The notes below the pieces were generated by a model. That model had not been told where the DNA came from and did no database searches. It saw only the letters and a list, made by a program, of their open reading frames with translations. From assembly GCF_900109945.1 (NCBI RefSeq), contig NZ_FOBX01000014.1, positions 147,599 through 211,598 of the forward strand: a stretch of DNA of 64,000 nt, given 5' to 3'. The first letter of the stretch is position 1. Each line of letters starts with the position of its first letter. Made by a program: the position numbers and the translations under genes. The DNA is from Bradyrhizobium sp. OK095 (lineage in GTDB: Bacteria > Pseudomonadota > Alphaproteobacteria > Rhizobiales > Xanthobacteraceae). Below are positions 26,678-35,499 of the stretch, piece by piece.

Positions 26678-27904
26678 GTGACTGTCAGGGCACCCGCATC
26701 GATCTTCCGTCCCGCACAGCGCATCAGCGCGATTGGCGTCTCCGAGATATTGAAGATCGGCGCGGTCGCGCAGCGGCTCAAGCGCGAAGGGCGGCCGGTG
26801 ATCGTGCTGGGCGCAGGCGAGCCTGATTTCGACACGCCTGAGCATGCCAAGGACGCCGCCGAGCGCGCCATCCGCGCCGGCCAGACCAAATACACTATTT
26901 TGGACGGCACGCCGGAATTGAAGGCGGCCATCGCCGACAAATTCCGCCGCGAGAACGATCTCGTCTATGCCGCCGACGAGATCACCGCGGGCGCCGGCGC
27001 CAAGCAGGTGATCCACAACGCCTTCATGGCAACGTTGAGCCCGGGCGACGAGGTCATCCTCGCCGCGCCCTACTGGACCAGCTACGCCGACATGGTGCGC
27101 ATCGCCGATGGCACGCCGGTCGACGTGCTCTGCCGCGAGGACAATGGTTTTCGTTTGGATGCCGCCGATCTCGAACGCGCGATCACGCCGAAGACGCGCT
27201 GGTTGCTGCTGAACTCGCCGTCCAATCCGACGGGCGCTGCCTATTCGGCCGCGCAGCTTCGCCCGATCCTGGACGTGCTCAAGCGCCACCCGCATGTCTG
27301 GCTGATGGCCGACGACATCTACGAGCACCTGATCTACGACGGCATGCCGTTCGTGACAGCGGCGGCGCTCGAGCCGAGCCTGAAACCGCGCACGCTGACG
27401 GTCAACGGGGTCTCAAAAGCCTATGCCATGACCGGCTGGCGCGTCGGCTATGGCGGCGGTCCGCGCGAGCTGATCGCGGCGATGGCCGTGGTGCAGAGCC
27501 AGAGCACGACCAATCCGTGTTCGGTGAGCCAGGCCGCCGCGATTGCCGCGCTGACCGGCCCGCAAGACGTCCTGGTCGAGCGCCGCGCCGCGTTCCAGCG
27601 CCGCCGCGACATCGTGGTCGATGCGTTCAACGCCATCGACGGCGTTACCTGCCGCCGGCCCGAGGGCGCGTTCTATACCTATGCCAGTTGTGCCGGCCTG
27701 ATCGGCCGCCGCACGCCTGACGCCACCACCATCGACAGCGACGCAGCGTTCTGCCGCTTTCTGCTGGAGAGGCATGACGTGGCCGTGGTGCCGGGCAGCT
27801 GTTTCGGCCTTGCACCTTATTTCCGGCTGTCCTACGCCACCTCGGAACAAAATCTGCGCGAAGCCGTGATGCGCATCGCCAAAGCCTGCAGGGAGCTGTC
27901 ATGA
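26678..27904 (+). CDS. PLP-dependent aminotransferase, class I (aspartate aminotransferase-like)
   Basis: 408-residue fold-type I enzyme. The PLP lysine is Lys247 in NGVSKAYAMTGWRVGY. LNSPSNPTGAAYS and MADDIYEHLIYDG supply the cofactor Asn and Asp. It transfers an amino group between an amino acid and a keto acid; the exact pair cannot be read. The start is GTG 26678. It overlaps the TPP enzyme gene by ATGA, so the aminotransferase product is likely to be the substrate of that enzyme. Confidence 0.93.
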   Translation: MTVRAPASIFRPAQRISAIGVSEILKIGAVAQRLKREGRPVIVLGAGEPDFDTPEHAKDAAERAIRAGQTKYTILDGTPELKAAIADKFRRENDLVYAADEITAGAGAKQVIHNAFMATLSPGDEVILAAPYWTSYADMVRIADGTPVDVLCREDNGFRLDAADLERAITPKTRWLLLNSPSNPTGAAYSAAQLRPILDVLKRHPHVWLMADDIYEHLIYDGMPFVTAAALEPSLKPRTLTVNGVSKAYAMTGWRVGYGGGPRELIAAMAVVQSQSTTNPCSVSQAAAIAALTGPQDVLVERRAAFQRRRDIVVDAFNAIDGVTCRRPEGAFYTYASCAGLIGRRTPDATTIDSDAAFCRFLLERHDVAVVPGSCFGLAPYFRLSYATSEQNLREAVMRIAKACRELS

Positions 27905-29562
27905 CCATTCGCAACACACGCACCGGGGGCCAGATCCTGATCGATCAGCTGGTCGCCCAGGGCGTCGACCGCGTGACCTGCGTGCCCGGCGAGAGCTATC
28001 TCGCCGCGCTCGACGCGCTGCACGACAGCCCGATCGACGTCGTGATCTGCCGCGCCGAAGGCGGCGCTGCGATGATGGCGGAAGCCTATGGCAAGCTCAC
28101 CGGGCGCCCCGGAATCTGCTTCGTCACCCGCGGCCCCGGCGCCACCAATGCCAGCCACGGTGTCCACATCGCGATGCAGGATTCGACCCCGATGATCCTG
28201 TTCGTCGGCCAGGTCGACACCGGCATGCTTGAGCGCGAGGCGTTCCAGGAGCTCGACTACAAGGCAGTGTTCGGCACCATGGCGAAATGGGCGGTCGAGA
28301 TCGATCGCCCGGATCGCATTCCGGAGCTGGTCGCCCGCGCCTTCCGCGTCGCCATGCAAGGTCGCCCCGGCCCGGTTGTGATTTCGCTGCCGGAGAACAT
28401 GCTGACCGAGACCGCCGCTGTTGCGGACGCCATGCGCATCGAGCCGGCGGTAAGCTGGCCGGCGCCTTCCGACATTGAGCGCGTCGGTGCGATGCTCGCG
28501 AGCGCCAAGGCGCCGCTCGTCATCCTCGGTGGCTCGCGCTGGACCGATGAAGCCACCAAGAGCATCGCGCGCTTTGCCGAGCGCTTCGACCTGCCGGTCG
28601 CGACTTCGTTCCGCCGGGCGTCGCTGATCGATGCCGACCATTCGCATTATGCCGGTGACCTCGGCATCGGGCCGGCCCCCGGCCTGAAGGCGCGCATCGA
28701 CAACGCCGATGTCATTCTGCTCATCGGCGGCCGCATGTCGGAGATGCCGTCCTCGTCCTACACGCTGTTCGATATTCCAACGCCGAAGCAGAAGCTGATT
28801 CATGTGCATCCGGGCTCCGAAGAGCTCGGCCGTGTCTACCAGCCCGAGCTTGCGATCCAGGCAACGCCCGCCGCGTTCGCCGCCGCCGTCGAGACGCTGA
28901 AGCCTTCAGGCGCGGTTGCCTGGAAGGGCGAGGCCGCCAAGGCGCACGCCGATTACCTCGCCTGGACCGACAAGGCGCGCGAGCTGCCCGGCACCTTCCA
29001 GTACGGTCAGGTCATGACCTGGCTGCGCGACCGTCTGCCGAAGGACGCGATCGTCTGCAACGGCGCCGGCAATTATGCCGGCTGGATCCATCGCCATCAC
29101 CGCTTCCACAGCTTTGCCACCCAGCTCGCGCCGACCTCGGGCTCGATGGGCTATGGCGTGCCGGCAGCGGTGCTGGCGAAGCGGCAATATCCGGATCGTA
29201 CCGTCGTCGCCTTCGCCGGCGATGGCTGCTTCCTGATGAACGGCCAGGAGTTCGCGACGGCCGTGCAATACGACGTGCCGCTGGTCGTCATCGTCGTCGA
29301 CAATTCGCAATACGGCACCATCCGTATGCACCAGGAGCGCGACTATCCCGGCCGCGTCGTCGGCACTCAGCTCAAGAACCCTGATTTCGCGATGTATGCA
29401 AAAGCGTTCGGCGGTCATGGTGAGCGCGTCGAGCGCACCGAAGAGTTCGCGCCGGCGTTTGAGCGCGCGCTCGCTTCGGGCAAGCCGTCGATCCTCCACT
29501 GCATCATCGATCCGCGTGCGATGTCGGTCGGCAAGGATTTTACGCCCGTGGTGAAGGCGTAG
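27901..29562 (+). CDS. Thiamine-diphosphate-dependent enzyme, acetolactate synthase-like
   Basis: 553-residue three-domain TPP enzyme. The catalytic glutamate is in ICRAEGGAAMMAEAYG near residue 55. The TPP/Mg motif runs from AGDGCFLMNGQEF to VVDNSQYGTIRMHQ near residues 440-475. It is shorter in the C-terminal part than true IlvB and has no IlvN small subunit beside it, so a catabolic 2-keto acid decarboxylase or carboligase role is more likely than branched-chain synthesis. It begins in an ATGA overlap with the aminotransferase gene. Confidence 0.9.
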   Translation: MTIRNTRTGGQILIDQLVAQGVDRVTCVPGESYLAALDALHDSPIDVVICRAEGGAAMMAEAYGKLTGRPGICFVTRGPGATNASHGVHIAMQDSTPMILFVGQVDTGMLEREAFQELDYKAVFGTMAKWAVEIDRPDRIPELVARAFRVAMQGRPGPVVISLPENMLTETAAVADAMRIEPAVSWPAPSDIERVGAMLASAKAPLVILGGSRWTDEATKSIARFAERFDLPVATSFRRASLIDADHSHYAGDLGIGPAPGLKARIDNADVILLIGGRMSEMPSSSYTLFDIPTPKQKLIHVHPGSEELGRVYQPELAIQATPAAFAAAVETLKPSGAVAWKGEAAKAHADYLAWTDKARELPGTFQYGQVMTWLRDRLPKDAIVCNGAGNYAGWIHRHHRFHSFATQLAPTSGSMGYGVPAAVLAKRQYPDRTVVAFAGDGCFLMNGQEFATAVQYDVPLVVIVVDNSQYGTIRMHQERDYPGRVVGTQLKNPDFAMYAKAFGGHGERVERTEEFAPAFERALASGKPSILHCIIDPRAMSVGKDFTPVVKA

Positions 29563-29565
29563 CCC

Positions 29566-30831
29566 ATGTCTGAGGGCCGCCACGTCGCCATCATTGGAGC
29601 CGGCGCGGTCGGCGTGATCAGCGCCATCGAGGCGCTGCGTGAGGGTCATCGCGTCACGCTGATCGATCCCGGCGAGCCCGGTGGCGAACAGGCGGCGAGC
29701 TACGGCAATGCCGGCTGGCTCTCCTCGCATTCTGTGATCCCGCCGGCCGAGCCGGGCATCTGGAAGAAGGTGCCTGGCTATCTCCTGGACCCGCTCGGGC
29801 CGCTCGCGATCCGCTGGTCTTACTTGCCGAAGGCACTGCCCTGGCTGATCAAGTACCTGCTGTCAGGTTGGACCGAAGCACGCGTCGAGAAGACGGCCTT
29901 TGCGCTGCGTGACCTCCTGAAGGACGCGCCGCTGCTGCATCGGAAGCTTGCTGAAGAAGCCGGCGTCCCCGAACTGGTCGAGCGCAACGGCGTGATGCAC
30001 GTCTTTCCGTCGCGCGGCAACTTTGACAACGATCTCGGCTGGCGCCTGCGCAAGAAGGTCGGCGTCGAATGGCTGGAGCTCAATGCCGACGAAATGCGTC
30101 AGCGCGAGCCGGATCTGCATCCGCGTTACACGTTTGGCGTGGTGGTGGAGGAGGCCGGACGCTGCCGTGATCCCGGCGCTTACGTTGCCGCCCTGGCCCA
30201 GCATGCGTTGGCGAACGGTGCCAAGCTGGTCCATGCCAAGGCGACCGGTCTGAAACTCTCCGGCAACAAGCTCGTCGCTGTCCTCACCGAGACCGGCGAG
30301 ATTCCTTGTGACGCGGCAGTGGTCGCAGCCGGCGCGCATTCAAAGCGGCTTACCGCATCGGTCGGCGATCCCTTGCCGCTCGAAACCGAGCGCGGCTATC
30401 ACGTCATGATCGAGAACCCGGAATCCGGTCCGCGCAGCTCGATGATGGCGTCCGACGCCAAAATGGTGGTGAACTGGACCGATAAGGGCCTGCGCGCCGC
30501 CGGCACAGTTGAGATCGCCGGCCTCAAGGCGGCGCCGAACTGGAAGCGCGCCGAGATTTTGCGCAACAATCTTCTCAGCATGTTTCCAAAGCTGCCGAAG
30601 GATATCCCGGCCTCGCGGATCAAGACATGGTTCGGACATCGGCCGAGCATGCCTGATGGCCTTCCCTGCATCGGACATGCGCGCGTCTCGCGCGATATCG
30701 TCTACGCCTTCGGCCACGGCCATGTCGGCCTGGTCGGCTCGGCCCGCACCGGCCGTCTCGTCGCCCAGCTCCTGAGCGGCAAGCAGCCCGAGATTCCGCT
30801 TGCGCCGTTCGCGCCCACTCGCTTCCTCTGA
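29566..30831 (+). CDS. FAD-dependent D-amino-acid dehydrogenase-like protein (DadA family)
   Basis: 421-residue flavoprotein. The FAD motif is VAIIGAGAVGVISAIEAL near residue 6; SYGNAGWLSSHSVIPPAEPGI is the DadA-family segment following it, and FGHGHVGLVGSARTGRLVAQL closes the FAD site. DadA enzymes oxidise D-amino acids to imino/keto acids with a quinone acceptor. The RidA protein upstream would remove released imines. It starts 3 bases after the TPP enzyme gene stops. Confidence 0.9.
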   Translation: MSEGRHVAIIGAGAVGVISAIEALREGHRVTLIDPGEPGGEQAASYGNAGWLSSHSVIPPAEPGIWKKVPGYLLDPLGPLAIRWSYLPKALPWLIKYLLSGWTEARVEKTAFALRDLLKDAPLLHRKLAEEAGVPELVERNGVMHVFPSRGNFDNDLGWRLRKKVGVEWLELNADEMRQREPDLHPRYTFGVVVEEAGRCRDPGAYVAALAQHALANGAKLVHAKATGLKLSGNKLVAVLTETGEIPCDAAVVAAGAHSKRLTASVGDPLPLETERGYHVMIENPESGPRSSMMASDAKMVVNWTDKGLRAAGTVEIAGLKAAPNWKRAEILRNNLLSMFPKLPKDIPASRIKTWFGHRPSMPDGLPCIGHARVSRDIVYAFGHGHVGLVGSARTGRLVAQLLSGKQPEIPLAPFAPTRFL

Positions 30832-30840
30832 GATCGCACC

Positions 30841-31584
30841 ATGACCACTGCAGCCAACTCGTCCTCTCGTATTGCCCGCGGCGGCAAGGCCATCTATGGC
30901 GCACCGCTCGGCATTTTGATGCTGGAGGCGCGCTTCCCTCGCATTCCCGGCGACATGGGCAACGGCACGACCTGGCCTTTCCCGGTGCTCTATCGCGTGG
31001 TGAGCGGCGCTTCGCCGGAGAAGGTGGTGCTGAAGGGCGCCGCCGGCCTGCTGCCCGACTTCATCGATGCAGCCAAGGATCTGGTGCGGCTTGGCGCTGA
31101 AGCCATCACCACCAATTGCGGCTTCCTCTCGCTGTTCCAGAAGGAGATCGCCTCCGCCGTCGGCGTGCCGGTTGCGACCTCGTCGCTGATGCAGGTTCCG
31201 TGGGTGCAGGCGACCCTGCCGCCGGGCAAGCGCGTCGGTCTGGTCACGGTGTCCGGCTCGACGTTGACGCCGGCCCATCTCGAAGGCGCCGGCGTGCCGC
31301 TCGATACGCCGCTGGTCGGCACCGAGCACGGCAAGGAATTTTTTCGAGTCCTGATCAAGGCCGAGAAGGACGACATGGATGTCGCCCAGGCCGAGCGCGA
31401 CGTGGTCGAGGCCGGCAAGCAGCTTGTCGCCAAAAACCCTGATGTCGGCGCCATCGTGCTCGAATGCACCAACATGCCTCCTTATGCGGCAGCGTTACAG
31501 GCCGAAGTGGGATTGCCGGTCTACGACATCTATTCCATGATCACCTGGTTTCATGCTGGGCTGCGCCCGCGCGTGTTCGCGTGA
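30841..31584 (+). CDS. Aspartate/glutamate/hydantoin racemase family protein
   Basis: 247 residues. The two catalytic cysteines of the family are visible: ITTNCGFLSL near residue 98 and VLECTNMPPYA near residue 208. Cofactor-independent racemases of this group invert Asp, Glu or hydantoins; some members are decarboxylases or isomerases. Following a D-amino-acid dehydrogenase, it probably converts an imported L-amino acid to the D-form used by that enzyme, or the reverse. It ends about 100 bases before the GntR gene. Confidence 0.88.
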   Translation: MTTAANSSSRIARGGKAIYGAPLGILMLEARFPRIPGDMGNGTTWPFPVLYRVVSGASPEKVVLKGAAGLLPDFIDAAKDLVRLGAEAITTNCGFLSLFQKEIASAVGVPVATSSLMQVPWVQATLPPGKRVGLVTVSGSTLTPAHLEGAGVPLDTPLVGTEHGKEFFRVLIKAEKDDMDVAQAERDVVEAGKQLVAKNPDVGAIVLECTNMPPYAAALQAEVGLPVYDIYSMITWFHAGLRPRVFA

Positions 31585-31636
31585 GTCGGGCTGTCGCAAA
31601 GCTCTGAACAAGCTCTCAACCAAGCAGCTGTTTGCA

Positions 31637-31666
31637 TTGCAATCGCTCCCACAGCCCCGGTATATT
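31637..31666 (+). promoter_or_regulatory. Possible promoter of GntR gene
   Basis: TTGCAA (31637-31642) and TATATT (31661-31666) are separated by 18 bases in an AT-richer stretch upstream of the GntR gene, resembling -35 and -10 elements. The transcript would have a very short leader before ATG 31686. This would allow the regulator to be expressed separately from the upstream operon. It is a weak call from sequence resemblance. Confidence 0.33.
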
Positions 31667-31685
31667 AGGCTGTGTTCGGGCATGA

Positions 31686-32399
31686 ATGCAGCTGATGATG
31701 AGCAACGTGGAACTGGTTTCCGATAGTATCGTCGATCGCGTCTATGAACAGCTCAAGGCGATGGCCGTGAGCTACGAGTTCAAGCCGGGCGAACGGCTCA
31801 ACGAGGGTGAGCTGGCAAAGCGCCTCGGCGTCAGCCGCACGCCGCTGCGCGAGGCGCTCAATCGTCTCAACACCGAGGGCTTCCTGCGCTTCACTCCGGG
31901 CAAGGGCTTCTTCTGCCGCGAGCTCGACGCCCACGAGATTTTCGATCTCTACGAGCTGCGCAAGTCGATCGAGGTCGCCTCGGTCCGCCTCGCCATCAAG
32001 CGCGCCAAGGACGAGGACATCGACGCGCTCTTGAAATTCCTCGAAGCCACTGGTCCCGATCCCGGCGAGCGTTCTTCGGTCGAGCTGGTCGAGCTCGACG
32101 AGACCTTCCACGAGCGGCTGATGGGGATGTCGAACAATGCCGAGATGCTGCGCGTGCTGCGCAACGTCAACGCCCGCATCCGTTTCGTGCGCTGGATCGA
32201 CATGGACAGCATCAACCGATCCAACACCCAGGCCGAGCATCGTGCTGTGGTCGAGGGATTGAAGGCGCGGGACGAAGAGGCCTGTGTCGAGGTGCTGGAA
32301 AAGCACATCGACCGCCGCCTCGATCGGATCACGTCGGCGATCAAGGAAGGCTACGCGCAGATTTACATGCCGGCGGTGGCGAGATCGGCGGCGAACTAG
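31686..32399 (+). CDS. GntR-family transcriptional regulator (FadR subfamily, FCD domain)
   Basis: 237 residues. An N-terminal GntR winged helix (LNEGELAKRLGVSRTPLREALNRL, about residues 40-63) is followed by an all-helical FCD ligand domain starting near ELDAHEIFDLYELRKSIE. FadR-group members usually sense organic acids or amino acids and repress nearby catabolic genes. It closes the 25386-32399 gene block and probably controls both that block and the divergent ABC operon. In-frame ATGs at 31695 and 31698 are alternative starts. Confidence 0.93.
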   Translation: MQLMMSNVELVSDSIVDRVYEQLKAMAVSYEFKPGERLNEGELAKRLGVSRTPLREALNRLNTEGFLRFTPGKGFFCRELDAHEIFDLYELRKSIEVASVRLAIKRAKDEDIDALLKFLEATGPDPGERSSVELVELDETFHERLMGMSNNAEMLRVLRNVNARIRFVRWIDMDSINRSNTQAEHRAVVEGLKARDEEACVEVLEKHIDRRLDRITSAIKEGYAQIYMPAVARSAAN

Positions 32400-32426
32400 G
32401 TCAGTTATCGCAAGCGCGGTGCCCTT

Positions 32427-32580
32427 CCTTCTCCCCTTGCGGGAGAAGGTGGCGCGAAGCGCCGGATGAGGGGTATCTCTCGGCGAATACAAATGCGTTT
32501 GAGTGCGCGGAGACAGACCCCTCACCCTAATGAGGTCGTGTCGACCTTCGGTGATGCCCTCTCCCGCAAGGGGAGAGGGC
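32427..32580. repeat. Palindromic intergenic repeat (family B, copy 1)
   Basis: This fills most of the 306-base gene-free gap 32400-32705; I see no gene there. It is a nested set of hairpins: CCTTCTCCC against GGGAGAAGG (32427-32449), GGCGC-GAA-GCGCC (32451-32463), AGGTCG-TGT-CGACCT (32533-32547), and a 10-bp stem GCCCTCTCCC against GGGAGAGGGC (32556-32580). TGAGGGGT (32467-32474) also pairs with ACCCCTCA (32517-32524). A related element lies at 63782-63898. It may end transcription after the GntR gene. Confidence 0.85.
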
Positions 32581-32705
32581 GCAGCCATGCGCATCGCGCT
32601 ATTCCCCCAGCTATACAATTCTTCGATATCTGGTCGTGCCAGACGGTCAGCGCCATCGTGCGGAATAATCGCTAGCGTGCCGCTCGAAATTCACGGAGAC
32701 ACGCG

Positions 32706-33248
32706 GTGCATAGCCCCCAACCGAACCCTGATACACGCGCCAGCGACGACTGGCCGTCCGAGCTCTATCGCATCCTGAAAGCGGCCGACGTCAGGCAAAT
32801 GTCCTATGTGCCGGATGCCGGCCATAGCCAGCTCATCCGCATGTTCTCGGCCGACCCCGGCGTCACCACCAATGTGCTGACGACCGAAGAGGAAGGCATT
32901 GCCATCGCCGCCGGCGCCTGGCTCGGTGGCCAGCGCAGCGTGCTGCTGATGCAGTCGAGCGGAGTCGGCAATTGCATCAACATGCTGTCGCTGTCGGCGA
33001 TCGGCCGCTTTCCGCTGTTGATGCTGGTGACGATGCGCGGCGAATGGGCCGAGTTCAATCCCTGGCAGGTGCCGATGAGCCGGGCGACACAGCCCTCGCT
33101 GGAGGCGATCGGCCTGAAGGTGATGCGGGCGGAGACGCCGGAGGATCTGGTCGAGACGGTCGAAGCAGCCGCGGCGCTCGCCTATGACTCCGACCAGCAG
33201 ATCGCGGTCCTGATCGGGCAACGCCTGATCGGCAAGAAGAAGTGGTGA
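32706..33248 (+). CDS. TPP-dependent decarboxylase, alpha (PYR) subunit
   Basis: 180 residues, equal to only the N-terminal pyrimidine-binding domain of a TPP enzyme. The catalytic glutamate lies in VLTTEEEGIAIAAGAW near residue 60. It resembles ComD and the N-terminal half of phosphonopyruvate decarboxylase. The next gene encodes the matching pyrophosphate-binding domain, so the enzyme is split in two chains. Start GTG 32706. The likely reaction is decarboxylation of a 2-keto acid such as sulfopyruvate or a related compound; no sulfonate genes are adjacent, so the substrate is open. Confidence 0.85.
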   Translation: MHSPQPNPDTRASDDWPSELYRILKAADVRQMSYVPDAGHSQLIRMFSADPGVTTNVLTTEEEGIAIAAGAWLGGQRSVLLMQSSGVGNCINMLSLSAIGRFPLLMLVTMRGEWAEFNPWQVPMSRATQPSLEAIGLKVMRAETPEDLVETVEAAAALAYDSDQQIAVLIGQRLIGKKKW

Positions 33249-33838
33249 TGTCAATGCAAGCTCAACTCGATCGACGCGCCGCTGTCGCCGTTCTCCTGAA
33301 GAACCGCAAGGACACGCTGGTTGTCTCCGGCCTCGGCTCGCCCACTTACGATTTGCATTCGGTCGGTGACCACGACGGAAATTTCTACCTCTGGGGCGCG
33401 ATGGGCGGCGCCGCGCTGATCGGCCTTGGCCTTGCCCAGGCACAGCCAGGTAAGCGTGTCCTCGCCTTGACGGGTGACGGCGAGCAACTGATGGGCCTCG
33501 GCGGTCTTGCCACCATCGGCGTCGCGCGGCCGCGCAATCTCGACATCGTTGTGATCGACAACCAGCATTTTGGCGAGACCGGGATGCAGGCGAGCCACAC
33601 CGGGCGCGGCGTCGATCTCACCGCGATCGCTGTGGCCTGCGGTTTTGCCGCGACTGGAACCGTGCGGACTCTCGAGGAGGTGCAACGCCTCGCAGCACAA
33701 ATCGCCGAACTGGCGGAAGGCCCGCGGCTCTTCGTCATCAAGGTTTTGGCTGAAAATCCGCCGCGTTCGCTGCCTTCGCGCGATGCCGTCTTTATCAAGA
33801 ACCGGTTCCGTGCTCATCTCGGCTTTGCGGCGGCTTGA
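33248..33838 (+). CDS. TPP-dependent decarboxylase, beta (PP) subunit
   Basis: 196 residues, the C-terminal TPP-binding half. The Mg/TPP motif is LTGDGEQLMGLGGL running to IVVIDNQHFGETG (about residues 72-112). It resembles ComE and the C-terminal domain of phosphonopyruvate decarboxylase. ATG 33248 shares a TGATG overlap with the alpha-subunit stop, so subunits are made in step; in-frame GTG codons just upstream are unlikely starts. The active site would lie at the alpha/beta interface. Confidence 0.87.
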   Translation: MSMQAQLDRRAAVAVLLKNRKDTLVVSGLGSPTYDLHSVGDHDGNFYLWGAMGGAALIGLGLAQAQPGKRVLALTGDGEQLMGLGGLATIGVARPRNLDIVVIDNQHFGETGMQASHTGRGVDLTAIAVACGFAATGTVRTLEEVQRLAAQIAELAEGPRLFVIKVLAENPPRSLPSRDAVFIKNRFRAHLGFAAA

Positions 33839-33853
33839 TCCGGGGTCCTCTTC

Positions 33854-33883
33854 GGGATAGCTCGCCGCCTAAGCAGCTATCCC
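33854..33883. promoter_or_regulatory. Perfect 9-bp inverted repeat before SDR gene
   Basis: GGGATAGCT (33854-33862) and AGCTATCCC (33875-33883) form a perfect stem with a 12-base loop, ending 12 bases before the SDR start. It could be an operator, or an RNA hairpin that limits readthrough from the decarboxylase genes or hides the SDR ribosome site (GGAGTGAG). No T-tract follows, so it is not a classic terminator. Confidence 0.45.
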
Positions 33884-33895
33884 TGGAGTGAGACT

Positions 33896-34678
33896 ATGAA
33901 ATTATCCGGCAAAGTCGCCGCCATCACCGGCGCGGCACGCGGCATCGGCAAGGCCTGCGCAAAGAGATTTTTGGACGACGGCGTCAAGGTCGTGATCTCG
34001 GACGTCGATGCCGAGGGCCTCGCCGCGACAGCCGCCGAGCTGGGGCGGCCGGATACCTTGCGCACCGTCGTCGGCAATGTCGCCAAGCGCACTGATGTGG
34101 ATCAACTCGTCGCAACCGCCGTGAGGGAGTTCGGCCGGCTCGACATCATGGTCAACAATGCCGGCGTTGCCCGCAACCGGGATATCCTTGAAATTTCCGA
34201 AGAGGAATTCGACGAAATCATCGGCATCAATTTGAAGGGGGCGTTCTTCGGCGTGCAGGCCGCAGCGAAGCAGATGATCGCGCAAGGCAGCGGCGGCGGG
34301 GTCATCATCAACATGTCCTCGGTGAATGCGCTGCTGGCGATCCCGGCGCTTGCGACCTACGCGATGTCCAAGGGCGGCATGAAGCAGCTGACTTCGGTGG
34401 CCGCCGTCGCACTCGCCCCGCACAACATCCGCGTCGTGGCGGTCGGGCCAGGCACGATTTTGACCGACATGGTGGCGTCCTCCATCTACACCTCGGAGGA
34501 TGCGCGGAAAACCGTGATGTCACGTACGCCGGCCGGTCGTGGCGGTGAGCCGAGCGAGGTCGCCTCCGTCGTCGCGTTCCTCGCGAGTGATGATGCGTCG
34601 TACATCACGGGGCAGACGATCTATCCGGACGGCGGGCGGCTGATCCTGAACTACACAGTGCCGGTGAAGGATAAGTAG
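33896..34678 (+). CDS. Short-chain dehydrogenase/reductase (SDR)
   Basis: 260-residue Rossmann enzyme with canonical motifs: TGAARGIG for cofactor binding (about 12-19), NNAG near residue 89, serine in NMSSVN near 139, and YAMSK (Tyr and Lys four apart) near 152. D at the end of strand 2 (VISDVDAEG) suggests NAD(H) preference. It follows the split TPP decarboxylase and probably reduces the aldehyde made by it or oxidises the alcohol that precedes its substrate. It is convergent with the IclR gene, three bases away. Confidence 0.93.
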   Translation: MKLSGKVAAITGAARGIGKACAKRFLDDGVKVVISDVDAEGLAATAAELGRPDTLRTVVGNVAKRTDVDQLVATAVREFGRLDIMVNNAGVARNRDILEISEEEFDEIIGINLKGAFFGVQAAAKQMIAQGSGGGVIINMSSVNALLAIPALATYAMSKGGMKQLTSVAAVALAPHNIRVVAVGPGTILTDMVASSIYTSEDARKTVMSRTPAGRGGEPSEVASVVAFLASDDASYITGQTIYPDGGRLILNYTVPVKDK

Positions 34679-34681
34679 CCT

Positions 34682-35476
34682 TTACTCCGCGGCGATCGTC
34701 ATGCCGTAGCCGAGCCGCTTCGAGATGTGGCCTGCGCAGTCGCGCAGGGCATGGGCGATCGGGCTGTCCCAGCGCGCATCAAAAGTGCCTTCCGGTCCCA
34801 TCGCGGTGATGACCAGCGCGACATGGCCGGAATGGTCGAAAACCGGCGCGGAGAACGCATTGACGCCGGGCAGGGGATCGCCGAGCGCGCGGGCGAGGCC
34901 GTGCTTGCGGACCTCTGTGAGCATCTCGGCCATCTTCGCGCCCTTCAGCGCGCGTTTCGGATTGTAGCCGACGCCGTGACGGTCGAGGCCGCTTTCAAGC
35001 GCGGCATTGATGGTCTTCTCCGGCAGGAAGGCCGCAAAGGCGCGGCCGGTCGCGGTCTCCAGCAGCGCCATCACCGAACCCGCGCGCATCACGATGTGCA
35101 CGGGCTGGCCGGGCTCTTCCAGCTGCACCACGGTCGGGCCATGCGTGCCCCAGACGGCCAGCGAGACCGCATGGCCGATCTGGCTCGCGAGCGCGGCGAT
35201 CTTCGGTCCGGCAATGCGGACGCCGGAGAGCCGGCGCAGGCTGATGAGCCCGAGCTCCAGCGCGAGTGCGCCGATCTCGTAGCGGCCGGTGGTCTCGTCC
35301 TGCTCGATCAGTCCGATCCGGGAGAAGCTGGCGAGATAAGGATGCGCCTTGGCCGGCGTCATGCCGGCCTCGCGGGCGAGATCGCGCAGCATCATCGGCT
35401 CGCCGCTTCTTGCGAGCGCGCGAAGCAATTCTCCGCCGACCTCGATCGACTGGATGCCGCGGCTTTCTCTCTTCAT
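34682..35476 (-). CDS. IclR-family transcriptional regulator
   Basis: 264 residues. The N-terminal winged helix is MMLRDLAREAGMTPAKAHPYLASFSRIGLIEQD, followed by GRYEIG and a GAF-like ligand domain with GVNAFSAPVFDHSGHVALVI. ATG 35476 is chosen because the next upstream start would overlap the flavoprotein gene. It is the third gene of a minus-strand operon after a LivK-like binding protein and a flavoprotein, and probably controls that operon and perhaps the convergent decarboxylase/SDR genes. Confidence 0.92.
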   Translation of the reverse strand: MKRESRGIQSIEVGGELLRALARSGEPMMLRDLAREAGMTPAKAHPYLASFSRIGLIEQDETTGRYEIGALALELGLISLRRLSGVRIAGPKIAALASQIGHAVSLAVWGTHGPTVVQLEEPGQPVHIVMRAGSVMALLETATGRAFAAFLPEKTINAALESGLDRHGVGYNPKRALKGAKMAEMLTEVRKHGLARALGDPLPGVNAFSAPVFDHSGHVALVITAMGPEGTFDARWDSPIAHALRDCAGHISKRLGYGMTIAAE

Positions 35477-35499
35477 GCGCCTCCTGGCGTTGCGCTCGC

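Noticed and set aside
27901..29562. Biosynthetic acetolactate synthase IlvB
   Set aside because: There is no IlvN partner gene and the context is catabolic; kept only as an acetolactate-synthase-like TPP enzyme.
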